A stretch of DNA of 51,767 nucleotides from Clostridiales bacterium (GCA_021202515.1 JAJQCW010000035.1:1-51767); one strand, 5' to 3'. Shown: positions 16,079-24,861, counted from the first letter of the stretch. Notes: a model not told the origin generated them from the sequence alone. Program-made: numbers and translations.

Positions 16079-16930
16079 TTAATACTCTGCGTCCAGCTTT
16101 GCCAGGAACTCATCGGAGCAGTCACTCTTGACGTAGGAGTGGGCCGCGTCGGGGAAGGTCCCGGCCTTGACCTCGGCGTCGTAGGCCCGGAACGCCTCGC
16201 TCATGGCGTCGCCGATGTGAGCGAAAGGCTTGACGAACTTGGGCACGAAATCGCCGGACATCCCCAGCATATCCTGATACACCAGCACCTGACCGTCACA
16301 GCCCGCGCCCGCGCCGATGCCGATGGTGATCATCTTAACTTTTTTGGTGATGAGGGCAGCCAGCTTGGGAGGCACGCACTCCAGCACCACCATGAAGGCT
16401 CCCGCCTCCTGGACGGCCAGCGCGTCCTCCAGCACCCGGCGGGCGTTGTCCTCACCCTTGCCCTGGACCTTGAATCCGCCAAAGGCATTGACCGACTGGG
16501 GGGTCATGCCGATGTGGGCGCAGACGGGGATGCCGCAGGCGGTGATGGCCTTGATCTGCTCCACCACAGTCGCGCCGCCTTCCAGTTTAACGGCGTTGGC
16601 CTGGCACTCCTTCATCAGGCGGCCTGCGTTCGTCACGGCTTGCTCCACGGAGACCTGATAGCTCATGAAGGGCATATCCAGGATGACAAAGGCGTTCTTG
16701 CAGGCACGGCCCACGCTGCGGCCATAGACCACCATCTCGTCCATGGTGACGGGCAGGGTGTCCTCATAGCCCTGCATGGTCATGCCCAGGCTGTCCCCCA
16801 CCAGGATGGTGTTGATCCCGGCGGCGTCCACCAAACGGGCGGTGGAAAAATCGTAGCTGGTGAGCTGGGTGATCTTCTCGCCCCGCTCCTTCATAGCCAT
16901 CAGCGTGGCGACAGTGTTTTTCTTCGGCAT
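16079..16930 (-). CDS. panB: 3-methyl-2-oxobutanoate hydroxymethyltransferase
   Basis: A 283-residue ketopantoate hydroxymethyltransferase, the first committed step of pantothenate synthesis. It adds a hydroxymethyl group from methylenetetrahydrofolate to alpha-ketoisovalerate. Signature parts are visible: T-S-Y-D-F-S-T-A-R near residue 25, I-L-V-G-D-S-L-G-M-T near 42, D-M-P-F-M-S-Y near 84, K-L-E-G-G near 115, and A-H-I-G-M-T-P-Q. Length is normal. Its start lies two bases after the stop of the upstream DUF2520 reductase, so the two are co-translated. Confidence 0.97.
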   Translation of the reverse strand: MPKKNTVATLMAMKERGEKITQLTSYDFSTARLVDAAGINTILVGDSLGMTMQGYEDTLPVTMDEMVVYGRSVGRACKNAFVILDMPFMSYQVSVEQAVTNAGRLMKECQANAVKLEGGATVVEQIKAITACGIPVCAHIGMTPQSVNAFGGFKVQGKGEDNARRVLEDALAVQEAGAFMVVLECVPPKLAALITKKVKMITIGIGAGAGCDGQVLVYQDMLGMSGDFVPKFVKPFAHIGDAMSEAFRAYDAEVKAGTFPDAAHSYVKSDCSDEFLAKLDAEY

Positions 16931-16932
16931 GG

Positions 16933-17787
16933 TTATACTGCTCCTTTCAGCACTTGTTTCATGGGTTCATAACTGCGGTCCGGGTGCTTTTCCTCGGCCA
17001 CCTGCACCAGCTTTTGGGACAGGAGAGCGTACATCTCACGCTCTGCCTCTGTGGGCATAGCGTCCAAGTGCTTTTGCACCGTGGCGGTGTCGCACCGCTC
17101 CACCGGTCCGGTCAGGCTCTCCACCGGTCCGGCCTGGGCCAGATGCGCCATATTGCCCACCAGAATGGGCCGCAAGGCTTGCAGCGCTCCTTCACGGGTG
17201 AAACCGCAGGTCTCCAGCAGGTCCAGGCTCTCGGCCACCAGCGCCACCACATGGTTGCTGGCGACGGCGGCGGCGGCGTGATAGCGCACCTTGTCCTCCG
17301 GGCGGATGATTTGCACCGGGTTGCCGCAGCCCTCCAGCAGCGCCTTCACGCTGTCCAGATGGGCGGGACTGCCCTCGACGCAGAAAAAAACATCCGCCAG
17401 CTCTTGGTAAGAGCGATAGGGATCGCTCACCGCGAACAACGGATGGACCGAATACCCGAAGCCGCCGGCCTCTTCCACCCCAGGAAACGCCTGGGTGGAG
17501 GGCAGCGCCCCGCTGCAATGACAAATCAGCTTGCCTTTGATGGCGTCTCGCGGCAGGTCCTGGTAGACCTGTCCGATGGCCCCGTCGGGAACAGTGAGGA
17601 ACAGAGCGTCGCTGGCTTGGGCTGCGGCTGCCGGGGAATCAAAAGCGGTCGTGCCGGTAAAGTCTGCTGCTTGCTGCGCATGGCGGGCGGTGCGGCTGTA
17701 ATAGCCGGAGACCGGGACACCGTGGGTGGTGAAATACTTGCCCAGGGAAAAGCCCACCTTGCCTGCTCCAATGAATCCAATTTTCAT
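16933..17787 (-). CDS. Rossmann-fold/DUF2520 oxidoreductase, probable PanG-type ketopantoate reductase
   Basis: A 284-residue NAD(P)-binding protein. The N-terminus M-K-I-G-F-I-G-A-G-K-V-G is a Rossmann dinucleotide site, followed by a helical C-terminal domain of the DUF2520 type with a V-R-Y-H-A-A-A-A-V-A-S-N stretch. The ATG at 17787 follows AGAGGTG; a TTG further upstream is in frame but extends into non-homologous sequence. Its position immediately upstream of panB, in a pan operon without panE, points to ketopantoate reduction. Known PanG enzymes have, to my recollection, this same architecture. The family is secure; the enzyme activity is inferred from context. Confidence 0.85.
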   Translation of the reverse strand: MKIGFIGAGKVGFSLGKYFTTHGVPVSGYYSRTARHAQQAADFTGTTAFDSPAAAAQASDALFLTVPDGAIGQVYQDLPRDAIKGKLICHCSGALPSTQAFPGVEEAGGFGYSVHPLFAVSDPYRSYQELADVFFCVEGSPAHLDSVKALLEGCGNPVQIIRPEDKVRYHAAAAVASNHVVALVAESLDLLETCGFTREGALQALRPILVGNMAHLAQAGPVESLTGPVERCDTATVQKHLDAMPTEAEREMYALLSQKLVQVAEEKHPDRSYEPMKQVLKGAV

Positions 17788-17941
17788 GCTGTCACCTCTT
17801 TCTGATGTGAAAAAGGCGGCGCTCAGTCCAGTTCCCAAAGTGTTGAGATACCAGCCGATCAAAAGGATGTGAGATTGCGTGGTTTGTCATGGTTACCGTT
17901 TCGGCTTCTCCGAATACAGTCCATCAACGGTTAGAATAGCA

Positions 17942-17975
17942 CCCCCGCGCGCAAAAGTAAAGAGGCGCACGGGGG
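17942..17975. other. strong GC hairpin in the U32-panG gap
   Basis: Eleven-position arms with one mismatch (17942-17952 and 17965-17975, CCCCCG and CGGGGG at the base) flank a 12-base A-rich loop. There is no U run on either side. A -35-like TTGACA is at 18007-18002 on the minus strand but lacks a good -10. The hairpin may mark the end of the U32 transcript or the pan leader. Confidence 0.4.
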
Positions 17976-18040
17976 CAAAAACAAATTTTTTGTTAATTTT
18001 TTGTCAAGCGCTTTTCTCCCGGTGGAAGAATTAGTGAAAT

Positions 18041-19264
18041 TTACAACCCCTCTGCCTGGTGGCGCAGGATGCTGAGCGGCGGAGCCTGTACAGGCAGTTG
18101 CATCCGAAACAGCATTTGCGGTTTCTTCGGCTCCTCCAGTGGGAAACCGTCCATGTCCTCCATCATGGGAGCCTCGAACGCCACCGGAGCCAGGTCCGGC
18201 CCCACCAGCTCCAAAGCGTCCCCCGCCCGGAACTTGTTGCGCAGACTGATGACGGCGTTGCCGTCGCTGTCGCAGGACTGAACGATGCCGGTGATCTGCC
18301 ACTGGCGGATATACCGGGCGTCCTCGTAGTACTGGCCGGGGTCGCCGAAATAGAACCCGGTGGAGTAGGGCCGGTGACTGACCTTCTCCACCTCATCCCG
18401 CCAGACCTGGGGCAGCGGCTGCCCCGCCTCCGCCGCATCGATGGCGTGGCGGTAGGCCCCGGTGACCAGGGCGGCGTAGTAGGCGCTTTTGGCCCGACCC
18501 TCGATTTTGAGGGAGTCCAGACCCGCTTCCAGCAGCTTCGGCACATGGTCGATCATGCACATATCCCGGGAGGAGAGGATATAACTGCCCTTTTCGTCCT
18601 CGTAGACGGGGAAATACTCGCCGGGGCGCTTCTCCTCCATCAGGGTGTATTGATAGCGGCAGGGCTGGGCGCAGGCTCCTCGGCTGGAGTCCCGCTCGCT
18701 CCGGCCTGTCATGTAGTTGCTGAGCAGGCACCGACCCGAATAGGACACACACATGGCCCCGTGACCGAAGGCTTCCAGCTCCAGTTCTTTCGGTGTTTTG
18801 GCCCGTATCTCCCGAATTTCATCCAGAGAGCACTCCCGCGCCAAAATGACCCGGCTGGCCCCCAGTTCATACCATGCAGTAGCGGTGACGGCGTTGGACA
18901 CGCTGGCCTGGGTGGAGATGTGTTTCTGCACATGGGGGGCGTACTTCTGGGCCAGGCGGAAGGCCCCAAGGTCAGCCACGATGACCGCCGTGACCCCGGC
19001 GTCGTCCAATGTCTCCAGCCAGGCGGGGAGCCGGGCAATCTCGTCGCCCCGGGGCATGGTGTTGATGGTGACGTGGGTCTTGACGCCGTGGGCCTTGCAC
19101 AGCCGCACCGCCTGATACAGCTCATCGTGGGAGAAGTTGCCCGCGTAGGCCCGCATCCCGAAGGTGGTCCCCGCCAGATAGACGGCGTCCGCGCCATAGG
19201 CCACGGCCATGTTCAGCCGCTCCATGTCCCCAGCGGGGGCCAGCAGTTCCAGCTTATTCCTCAT
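18041..19264 (-). CDS. peptidase U32 family protein, TrhP-like tRNA hydroxylation factor
   Basis: A 407-residue U32 protein. It starts with the hallmark L-E-L-L-A-P-A-G-D-M-E and A-Y-G-A-D-A-V-Y-L-A-G, and the middle has F-G-H-G-A-M-C-V-S-Y-S-G-R-C and G-A-C-A-Q-P-C-R-Y, the Cys positions that hold an iron-sulfur cluster. U32 proteins were named as collagenase-like peptidases. The YrrN/YrrO (TrhP) branch is now linked to 5-hydroxyuridine formation at tRNA position 34, and in B. subtilis it lies close to mltG (yrrL), the same neighbourhood as here. The start overlaps the mltG stop by 11 bases. I favour the tRNA role over protease activity. Confidence 0.88.
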   Translation of the reverse strand: MRNKLELLAPAGDMERLNMAVAYGADAVYLAGTTFGMRAYAGNFSHDELYQAVRLCKAHGVKTHVTINTMPRGDEIARLPAWLETLDDAGVTAVIVADLGAFRLAQKYAPHVQKHISTQASVSNAVTATAWYELGASRVILARECSLDEIREIRAKTPKELELEAFGHGAMCVSYSGRCLLSNYMTGRSERDSSRGACAQPCRYQYTLMEEKRPGEYFPVYEDEKGSYILSSRDMCMIDHVPKLLEAGLDSLKIEGRAKSAYYAALVTGAYRHAIDAAEAGQPLPQVWRDEVEKVSHRPYSTGFYFGDPGQYYEDARYIRQWQITGIVQSCDSDGNAVISLRNKFRAGDALELVGPDLAPVAFEAPMMEDMDGFPLEEPKKPQMLFRMQLPVQAPPLSILRHQAEGL

Positions 19265-20576
19265 CGTCGGTCTCTCCGGTCTGGGCTGCCTTAAAGGTGT
19301 TAAAGCTATAGCTTTCCGTAAAGAAGTGATTCTCCCCGTCGTCGCCCAGCATGAAGTAATAATAATCCGTGTCGCCGGGATTCAGCGCCGCCTCAATGGA
19401 GTCCATACCGGGGTTGCAGATGGGGCCTTCCGGCAGACCCGCGTACAGATAGGTGTTATAGGGGCTGTCGGTGTCCAGGTCGTCCTGGGTCAGATCTTCC
19501 TTGCGCTCCTCCAACAGATACTGCACGGTGGAGTCCATCTGGAGGTAGCCGCCGATCCCATCGTAATCCGGGTTTTCCAGTCGGTTGTAGATAACGGAGG
19601 CAATGCTGCTGCGGTCGTCGCTGCTGCCGGTGGTCTCCTTCTCGATGATGGAGGCGATGATGATGATGTCGTCCAGGTCATAGGCGAGAGTCTCCTCGCT
19701 GAGGGCCTCGCTCATCTGGTCAGCAAAGTTTGACAGCAATCGCTTGATGACGCTCTCTGCGTCCGCGTCTTTATAAAACTCGTAGGTGTCGGGGAACAGA
19801 TAACCCTCCAGCAGTGCCGTGCCGGTGCGGTCCACATCCTCCAGGAAGGAATATTCGAAGATGTCACTCTCTGCGGAGGCGGTCAGGTCTTCAACGGAGC
19901 AAACCCCGCTGTCCTCCAGCAATTGGAACGCCTCTGCCACCGTGTAACCCTCCGGGATGGTGACGGTGACCGTCTCCCGATAGACAGAGGTGGAGCTGAT
20001 GTTATTCAGCAGTGCGGAATAGTCCATTTCCGTGTTCAGCTCATAAGTGCCGGTGGTGATTTTGCTGGTCTTGTTGGTGACGGCGGCAAAAATCTCGAAG
20101 AGGAATTTGTACTCGATCAGCCCTTCTTCCTTCAAGTGATCCGTCACATCTGCAATGGTATCCCCCTCCGAAACGGTGAAGGAGACTGTCTTTTCCGTCT
20201 TGTCCAAAGCCAGCAGGTCATTGGCCCACCGCCAGCCGAGGGTGGCCAGCAGAAAGGAGATGACCAGCACTCCTGCCACATAAATCAGAGCGGCCAGGAT
20301 GGATTCCGGCAGCGTTCTGGGCTGGCGCTTCTCGGCGGCTGGCTGGGACTGCTCCGGCGGCGTGGGCGGCACGGGAGGCGCTGCGGCAAGGTCATCCTGC
20401 GGAGGAAAAGGCTCTCCCTCCTGCTGCGGCTCCGGCTCCCAGGAGCAAAATCCTTCTGTCCAATCAAAGTTATCCCAACTGTCGGCCTTTGCGTGCTCTG
20501 CCGCGCCTTCTGGCTGGTTTTCTGCTGTACCGGGAACCTGTTTCTCTTCGCCCCAGCTTTTTTCTTCGTTGGACAT
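19254..20576 (-). CDS. mltG: endolytic murein transglycosylase MltG
   Basis: A 440-residue membrane-bound transglycosylase that cuts nascent glycan strands. A long acidic, Pro/Glu-rich cytoplasmic head (residues 1-85) precedes a single transmembrane helix near 95-115. The YceG domain follows: a LysM-like part with F-T-V-S-E-G-D-T-I-A-D-V, V-T-I-P-E-G-Y-T-V-A, and the catalytic region with I-A-S-I-I-E-K-E-T and the Y-L-Q-M-D-S-T-V-Q-Y-L and Y-N-T-Y-L-Y-A-G-L-P-E-G-P-I-C-N-P-G stretches. Glu of I-E-K-E is the catalytic acid. The ATG follows GGAAGGAGA. It is the middle gene of DJ-1, mltG, U32. Confidence 0.95.
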   Translation of the reverse strand: MSNEEKSWGEEKQVPGTAENQPEGAAEHAKADSWDNFDWTEGFCSWEPEPQQEGEPFPPQDDLAAAPPVPPTPPEQSQPAAEKRQPRTLPESILAALIYVAGVLVISFLLATLGWRWANDLLALDKTEKTVSFTVSEGDTIADVTDHLKEEGLIEYKFLFEIFAAVTNKTSKITTGTYELNTEMDYSALLNNISSTSVYRETVTVTIPEGYTVAEAFQLLEDSGVCSVEDLTASAESDIFEYSFLEDVDRTGTALLEGYLFPDTYEFYKDADAESVIKRLLSNFADQMSEALSEETLAYDLDDIIIIASIIEKETTGSSDDRSSIASVIYNRLENPDYDGIGGYLQMDSTVQYLLEERKEDLTQDDLDTDSPYNTYLYAGLPEGPICNPGMDSIEAALNPGDTDYYYFMLGDDGENHFFTESYSFNTFKAAQTGETDDEE

Positions 20577-20622
20577 AAGCGTCTCCTTCCCGCTGCCTGC
20601 ACAGCCGGTGGTGTAGTTTCAT

Positions 20623-21171
20623 TTAGCCGTGGTAGTGGATGCCATTTTTGACCTGTTCCATGATTTCGGTTCCCTTCAGGACCTCCACCAGCCGCAGACC
20701 GAAGTCGATGCAGCTACCGGCAGCCTCGCCGGTGATGAAGCGGCCATCCGTGACCACCCGCTCCCCTTTCAGCACCACGGCGGAGAACATCTGGTCCTCC
20801 AGGCCGGGATAGACCACGGCGTTCCGCCGGTCCAACAGGCCCAACTGAGCCAGGATGGTGGGGGCGGCACAGATGGCGCAGACCCATTTCCCCTTCTCCG
20901 CAGCCTTCTGGATGAGCACCATAGCGGGCATGGAGTTCAAAATGGCCTCTACGCCGCCCAGACCGCCAGGCAGCATCAGCAGTTCCATCTTGTCGGTATC
21001 CACCTGATCCAGTGTGATGTCCGCCAGGACCTTGACGCCCTGCCCGGAGACCACCTCCAGGCTGTCTGTCAGCGACACCATAGCGACCTCGATCCCCGCC
21101 CGACGCATCACATCGCAGGGGGCCAGCGCCTCGATTGTTTCAAATCCGTTGCCAAGCAGAATGTAAACCAT
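20623..21171 (-). CDS. DJ-1/PfpI family protein
   Basis: A 182-residue class I glutamine amidotransferase-like protein. The elbow nucleophile is Cys in V-C-A-I-C-A-A-P-T-I-L-A near residue 100, with the conserved Glu early (G-F-E-T-I-E-A), the arrangement of DJ-1/ThiJ proteins. These act as deglycases, chaperones or redox sensors; the exact role is unsettled. It is the first gene of a minus-strand unit with mltG and U32 and has its own promoter at 21326-21354 and a leader of about 150 bases with a small GCGGGA/TCCCGC hairpin at 21274-21289. Confidence 0.92.
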   Translation of the reverse strand: MVYILLGNGFETIEALAPCDVMRRAGIEVAMVSLTDSLEVVSGQGVKVLADITLDQVDTDKMELLMLPGGLGGVEAILNSMPAMVLIQKAAEKGKWVCAICAAPTILAQLGLLDRRNAVVYPGLEDQMFSAVVLKGERVVTDGRFITGEAAGSCIDFGLRLVEVLKGTEIMEQVKNGIHYHG

Positions 21172-21325
21172 CTTTCATTTCTCCTTTCGGTTGTGCAGCG
21201 CCGCGCAGTGGCGCAGTTTTCTCTCTCCAAACAGGGTTGTCACTGGATGCAGAGCGTTTCCTCTACACCCCAGGCGGGACGCCTCCCGCAAAGGCAATAA
21301 CATCCATTTTTCAACTTACGGCGTT

Positions 21326-21354
21326 ATTATATCATATCCTGTCGGGAAAGTCTA
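21326..21354 (-). promoter_or_regulatory. promoter of the DJ-1/mltG/U32 unit
   Basis: On the minus strand TAGACT (21354-21349), a 17-base spacer and TATAAT (21331-21326). The start would be near 21319, leaving a leader of about 150 bases with no recognised riboswitch. Confidence 0.65.
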
Positions 21355-21459
21355 CAGCCTGTTCCTGTAAAAAAGCGATAGTTTATCCCGAAAAGCCACC
21401 TCTTTTTTCGGAAAAACACACTGCGGGGCACTCTTTGCCCCGGCAACAAAAAATGGGGA

Positions 21460-21489
21460 TTGACAGGTCAATGTCTGTAGTGGTATTAT
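21460..21489 (+). promoter_or_regulatory. recN promoter
   Basis: TTGACA (21460-21465), an 18-base spacer and TATTAT (21484-21489) precede recN. The start site would fall within or next to the LexA box at 21491-21502. Confidence 0.75.
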
Positions 21490-21490
21490 A

Positions 21491-21502
21491 GAACAAAAGT
21501 TC
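21491..21502 (+). promoter_or_regulatory. LexA (SOS) box upstream of recN
   Basis: GAAC-AAAA-GTTC, flanked by TA...TA to make a wider palindrome, matches the Firmicutes DinR/LexA core GAACNNNNGTTC. It begins one base after the -10 box, so bound repressor would block transcription start. This fits recN as a classic SOS gene. Confidence 0.85.
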
Positions 21503-21528
21503 TAAACACCTGCTTTGAGGGTACGCAT

Positions 21529-23232
21529 ATGCTTTCTGTGCTGCACATCGAGAATATTGCCGTCATCGAGTCGGCGGAGATTCAGTTTGACAAGGGCTTT
21601 AACGTCCTGACCGGCGAGACCGGTGCGGGCAAGTCCATCGTGGTGGACGCCATCGGCGCGGTGCTGGGGGGACGTACCTCCCGTGATTTGATTCGCACCG
21701 GAGCAAAGTCCGCCCTGGTCAGCGCCACTTTTTCAGAGCTGCCGGAGCTGGATTGGTTTGCGGAAAACGGCGGGGGTCCGGATGAAGAGGGCAATCTGCT
21801 GCTCCAGCGGGAGCTGCGTCTGGATGGGAAAAACCTCTGCCGTCTGAATGGCCGTCCGGTGCCGCTGGCCCAACTGCGGGAGCTGGGACGGCAACTGCTG
21901 AACATCCACGGTCAGCACGACGGTCAGCAACTATTGGACCCGGAGTGCCATCTCTCCTATCTGGACAGCTACGGGGAGACCGCGCCCCTTCTGGCGGATT
22001 TTCAGGCCGCATATCACCAGGTCGCCGCGCTGAAAAAGCAGATCAGCGCCCTCCAGATGGGCGAGGCGGAGAAGGCCCGGCGCATCGACTCGTTGACTTA
22101 TCAAATTGACGAGCTGGAGCGGGCCAACCTGAAACCCGGCGAGGACAAGGAATTGACCGAGCGACGGAACCTGCTTCGCAACGCCGGGAAGCTGATGGAC
22201 GCCATCGACACGGCGTTTTTCGCCCTCTACGGCAGCGACGAACGGGACGGCGCCATTTCCCTGGTGGAGACCGCAGAGGAGGCTCTGCGGGCCGGTGGCC
22301 GGTACAGCCAGGAGCTGGCTTCCCTCAGCGACAACCTCTCCGAGCTGCGGTACACGCTGACTGACGCGGCGGAGCGGGTGCAGGAGAAAAAAGAGGGTCT
22401 GGAGATTTCCCCCCATGAGTTGGATGAACTAGAAAGCCGTCTGGACCTCATCTATCGACTGCGCAAAAAGTACGGGTCAACAGTGGAGGAGATGCTGGCC
22501 TATCTGGAGCGCTGCAAGCAGGAGTTGGAGGAGATTCAATATTCCAGTGACCGTATCGAGCAACTGACCCGGCAGTTGGTGGGGGCGCTGCGGGAGGCCG
22601 CCGCCAGGGGCAAAAAGCTGACCGAGGCCCGGAAGGAGCAGGCACGCTCCCTGGAGCAGCGGATTCAAAAGGAGCTGGCCGATTTGGATATGCCCAAGGT
22701 GCGCTTCCAGGTGCAGTTCGCACCCAAAGAAGGCTCCTTCCACATGGACGAGACGGGCATGGACCAGGTGCAGTTCTTGATGTCCGCCAACGTGGGGGAG
22801 GATTTGAAGCCCATCCACAAAATCGCCTCCGGCGGCGAGCTGGCCCGCATTATGCTGGCCCTGAAAAACGTCCTGGCGGAAAACGAGTCCATCACCACCC
22901 TGGTCTTTGACGAGGTGGACACCGGCGTCTCCGGTCGGGCGGCCACCAAGGTGGCCCGGAAAATGGCGGACGTGGCCCGACGCAAGCAGGTGCTGACCGT
23001 CACACACCTGCCCCAGATCGCAGCCATGGCCGACGTGCATTTCTCCGTGGAGAAGGGCGAGCGGGACGGGCGCACCTACACCGACGTGGAGCGGCTGACC
23101 CCCCAGCGGCGGCGGGAGGAGCTGGCCCGGCTCACCGGTGGCAGCGTTGTAACGCCCGCCCTGCTGAAAAGCGCCGGGGAACTGCTGGAGCAGTCGGAAG
23201 CGTACCGAAAAGAGCTTCGCGGCGAGGGGTAA
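21529..23232 (+). CDS. recN: DNA repair protein RecN
   Basis: A 567-residue SMC-like ATPase that acts early at double-strand breaks. It opens with M-L-S-V-L-H-I-E-N-I-A-V-I-E and Walker A G-E-T-G-A-G-K-S near residue 30, has two coiled-coil arms (about 150-350), and ends with the signature I-A-S-G-G-E-L-A-R-I-M-L-A near 430 and Walker B T-L-V-F-D-E-V-D-T-G-V-S-G-R-A-A near 470. Full length. A LexA box and a good promoter sit directly upstream, giving damage-inducible control. tyrS follows with an independent promoter and T-box. Confidence 0.97.
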   Translation: MLSVLHIENIAVIESAEIQFDKGFNVLTGETGAGKSIVVDAIGAVLGGRTSRDLIRTGAKSALVSATFSELPELDWFAENGGGPDEEGNLLLQRELRLDGKNLCRLNGRPVPLAQLRELGRQLLNIHGQHDGQQLLDPECHLSYLDSYGETAPLLADFQAAYHQVAALKKQISALQMGEAEKARRIDSLTYQIDELERANLKPGEDKELTERRNLLRNAGKLMDAIDTAFFALYGSDERDGAISLVETAEEALRAGGRYSQELASLSDNLSELRYTLTDAAERVQEKKEGLEISPHELDELESRLDLIYRLRKKYGSTVEEMLAYLERCKQELEEIQYSSDRIEQLTRQLVGALREAAARGKKLTEARKEQARSLEQRIQKELADLDMPKVRFQVQFAPKEGSFHMDETGMDQVQFLMSANVGEDLKPIHKIASGGELARIMLALKNVLAENESITTLVFDEVDTGVSGRAATKVARKMADVARRKQVLTVTHLPQIAAMADVHFSVEKGERDGRTYTDVERLTPQRRREELARLTGGSVVTPALLKSAGELLEQSEAYRKELRGEG

Positions 23233-23240
23233 AAAGCCTC

Positions 23241-23269
23241 TTGACATCTTAGACGAAATCCGTTAAAAT
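23241..23269 (+). promoter_or_regulatory. promoter of tyrS
   Basis: TTGACA (23241-23246), 17 bases and TAAAAT (23264-23269) start eight bases after the recN stop codon. The transcript would begin near 23276, at the 5' end of the T-box. Confidence 0.85.
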
Positions 23270-23275
23270 ACCTGA

Positions 23276-23548
23276 CAAGCCAAAGTTACAATATGCGATG
23301 ACAGGGAAGAGTAGCGTCCTCGCCGTTTTTCAGAGAGCTTCCGGTTGGTGCAAGGAAGCAAGCGGCCCTCGTGAATACCCCCTTGAGTAGCTGCCCCAAC
23401 GGTTTTTCCCAGTAGGCGCAGCCGGTTTGCGACCGTTATCCCGCCGGAGTCTTTGACTCCCTGAGGTTCGCCCTGCGAGGGGCCGACGCATCAGAGGTGG
23501 TACCGTGCATTTGCGCCCTCTGTCCCAGTGCGGACAGGGGGCTTTTTT
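23276..23548 (+). ncRNA. T-box leader with tyrosine specifier
   Basis: The leader shows an AGAGTAG motif near 23308, stem I AGAGAG (23332-23337) with GGTG following, and a specifier TAC (23376-23378) within GTGAATACCCCCTTGAG. The antiterminator box AGAGGTGGTACCGTGC is at 23493-23508. A terminator with arms around GCCCTCTGTCC and GGACAGGGGGC at 23516-23542 is followed by six T. TAC codes for Tyr, matching the downstream tyrS. Confidence 0.94.
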
Positions 23549-23594
23549 GGCGCAGTCTTCTGTCTGGAAAAAATTTAAAAGGAGACGAACAACC

Positions 23595-24818
23595 ATGCAA
23601 ATCTACGAAGAACTGCAAGCCCGCGGCCTCATCGCCCAGGTCACCGACGAGGACCAGGTCCGGGAACTCATCAACAACGGCAAGGCCACCTTCTACATCG
23701 GCTTTGACCCCACGGCGGACTCCCTCCACGTGGGCCACTTTATGGCCCTGAGCCTGATGCGCCGCCTGCAAAAGGCAGGCAACCAGCCCATCGCCCTGCT
23801 GGGCGGCGGCACCGGTATGATCGGCGACCCCTCCGGCAAGAGCGATATGCGTAAAATGCTGACCCGTGAGACCATCCAGCACAACATCGAGTGCTTCCAA
23901 AAGCAGATGAGCCGCTTCATCGACTTCGGCGAGGGCAAGGCCATGATGGTCAACAACGCCGACTGGCTGCTGAACCTGAACTATGTGGATCTGCTGCGAG
24001 AGGTGGGCGCCTGCTTCTCCGTGAACAATATGCTGCGGGCCGAGTGCTACAAGCAGCGGATGGAGAAGGGCCTCTCCTTCCTGGAGTTCAACTACATGAT
24101 CATGCAGAGCTATGACTTCTACGTCCTGTACCAGAAGTACGGCTGCAACTTCCAGTTCGGCGGCAACGACCAGTGGTCCAACATGCTGGGCGGCCTGGAG
24201 CTGATCCGCCGGAAGCTGGGCAAGACCGACGCCGCCGCCATGACCATCACCCTGCTGCTGAACAGCGAGGGCAAGAAGATGGGCAAGACGGAAAAGGGCG
24301 CGGTGTGGCTGGACCCGGACAAGACCTCCCCCTACGAGTTTTACCAGTACTGGCGCAACGTCAGCGACAGCGACGTCATCAAGTGCCTGAAAATGCTCAC
24401 CGAGGTGCCTTTGGAGGAGATCGCCGTCATGGAGACCTGGCAGGACAGCAAGCTCAACCAGGCCAAGGAAGTGCTGGCCTTCGAGCTGACCAAGCTGGTC
24501 CACGGGGAGGAAGAAGCGACCAAGGCCCAGCAGACCGCCCGCAGTCTCTTCGGCACCGGCGCACAGCAGGCGGATATGCCCACGACAGAGCTGTCCGAGG
24601 CCGACCTGACCGACGGCAAAATCTCCATCATCAAGCTGCTGGTGCAGGCGGGGCTGGCCGCCTCCAACGGCGAGGCCAAAAAGCTGGTGAAGGGCGGCGG
24701 CGTGTCCGTGGACGGCGAAAAGGTCGCCGCCATCGACGCGACCTATGCTGTCCCCGCTGACGGGCTGGTGCTCCGCAAGGGCAAGAAGGTGTACCGTAAG
24801 GTCGCGTTGGCAAAATAA
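23595..24818 (+). CDS. tyrS: tyrosine-tRNA ligase
   Basis: A 407-residue class I synthetase. The HIGH-like motif is D-S-L-H-V-G-H-F near residue 47, the K-M-S-K-S equivalent is K-M-G-K-T near 230, and a C-terminal S4 RNA-binding domain covers the last 65 residues. The ATG at 23595 follows AAAAGGAGA. Open reading frame upstream of it overlaps the T-box terminator and is not part of the protein. A hairpin terminator follows at 24826-24861, convergent with the next gene. Confidence 0.97.
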   Translation: MQIYEELQARGLIAQVTDEDQVRELINNGKATFYIGFDPTADSLHVGHFMALSLMRRLQKAGNQPIALLGGGTGMIGDPSGKSDMRKMLTRETIQHNIECFQKQMSRFIDFGEGKAMMVNNADWLLNLNYVDLLREVGACFSVNNMLRAECYKQRMEKGLSFLEFNYMIMQSYDFYVLYQKYGCNFQFGGNDQWSNMLGGLELIRRKLGKTDAAAMTITLLLNSEGKKMGKTEKGAVWLDPDKTSPYEFYQYWRNVSDSDVIKCLKMLTEVPLEEIAVMETWQDSKLNQAKEVLAFELTKLVHGEEEATKAQQTARSLFGTGAQQADMPTTELSEADLTDGKISIIKLLVQAGLAASNGEAKKLVKGGGVSVDGEKVAAIDATYAVPADGLVLRKGKKVYRKVALAK

Positions 24819-24825
24819 CAACATT

Positions 24826-24861
24826 AAAACCGCCCGACCGGGGAACCGGGCAGGCGGTTTT
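24826..24861 (+). terminator. tyrS terminator
   Basis: Arms AAAACCGCC (24826-24834) and GGCGGTTTT (24853-24861) enclose an inner CCGG/CCGG pair and end in a T run. The A/T flanks make it usable from both sides, for tyrS and the convergent C39 gene. Confidence 0.85.

Noticed and set aside
18002-18007. TTGACA as a pan operon promoter
   Set aside because: No acceptable -10 box lies 16-18 bases downstream (TTGTTT is the best there).
23436-24824. Long minus-strand open frame opposite tyrS
   Set aside because: Shadow of the tyrS coding sequence and T-box; composition is typical of a complementary frame.
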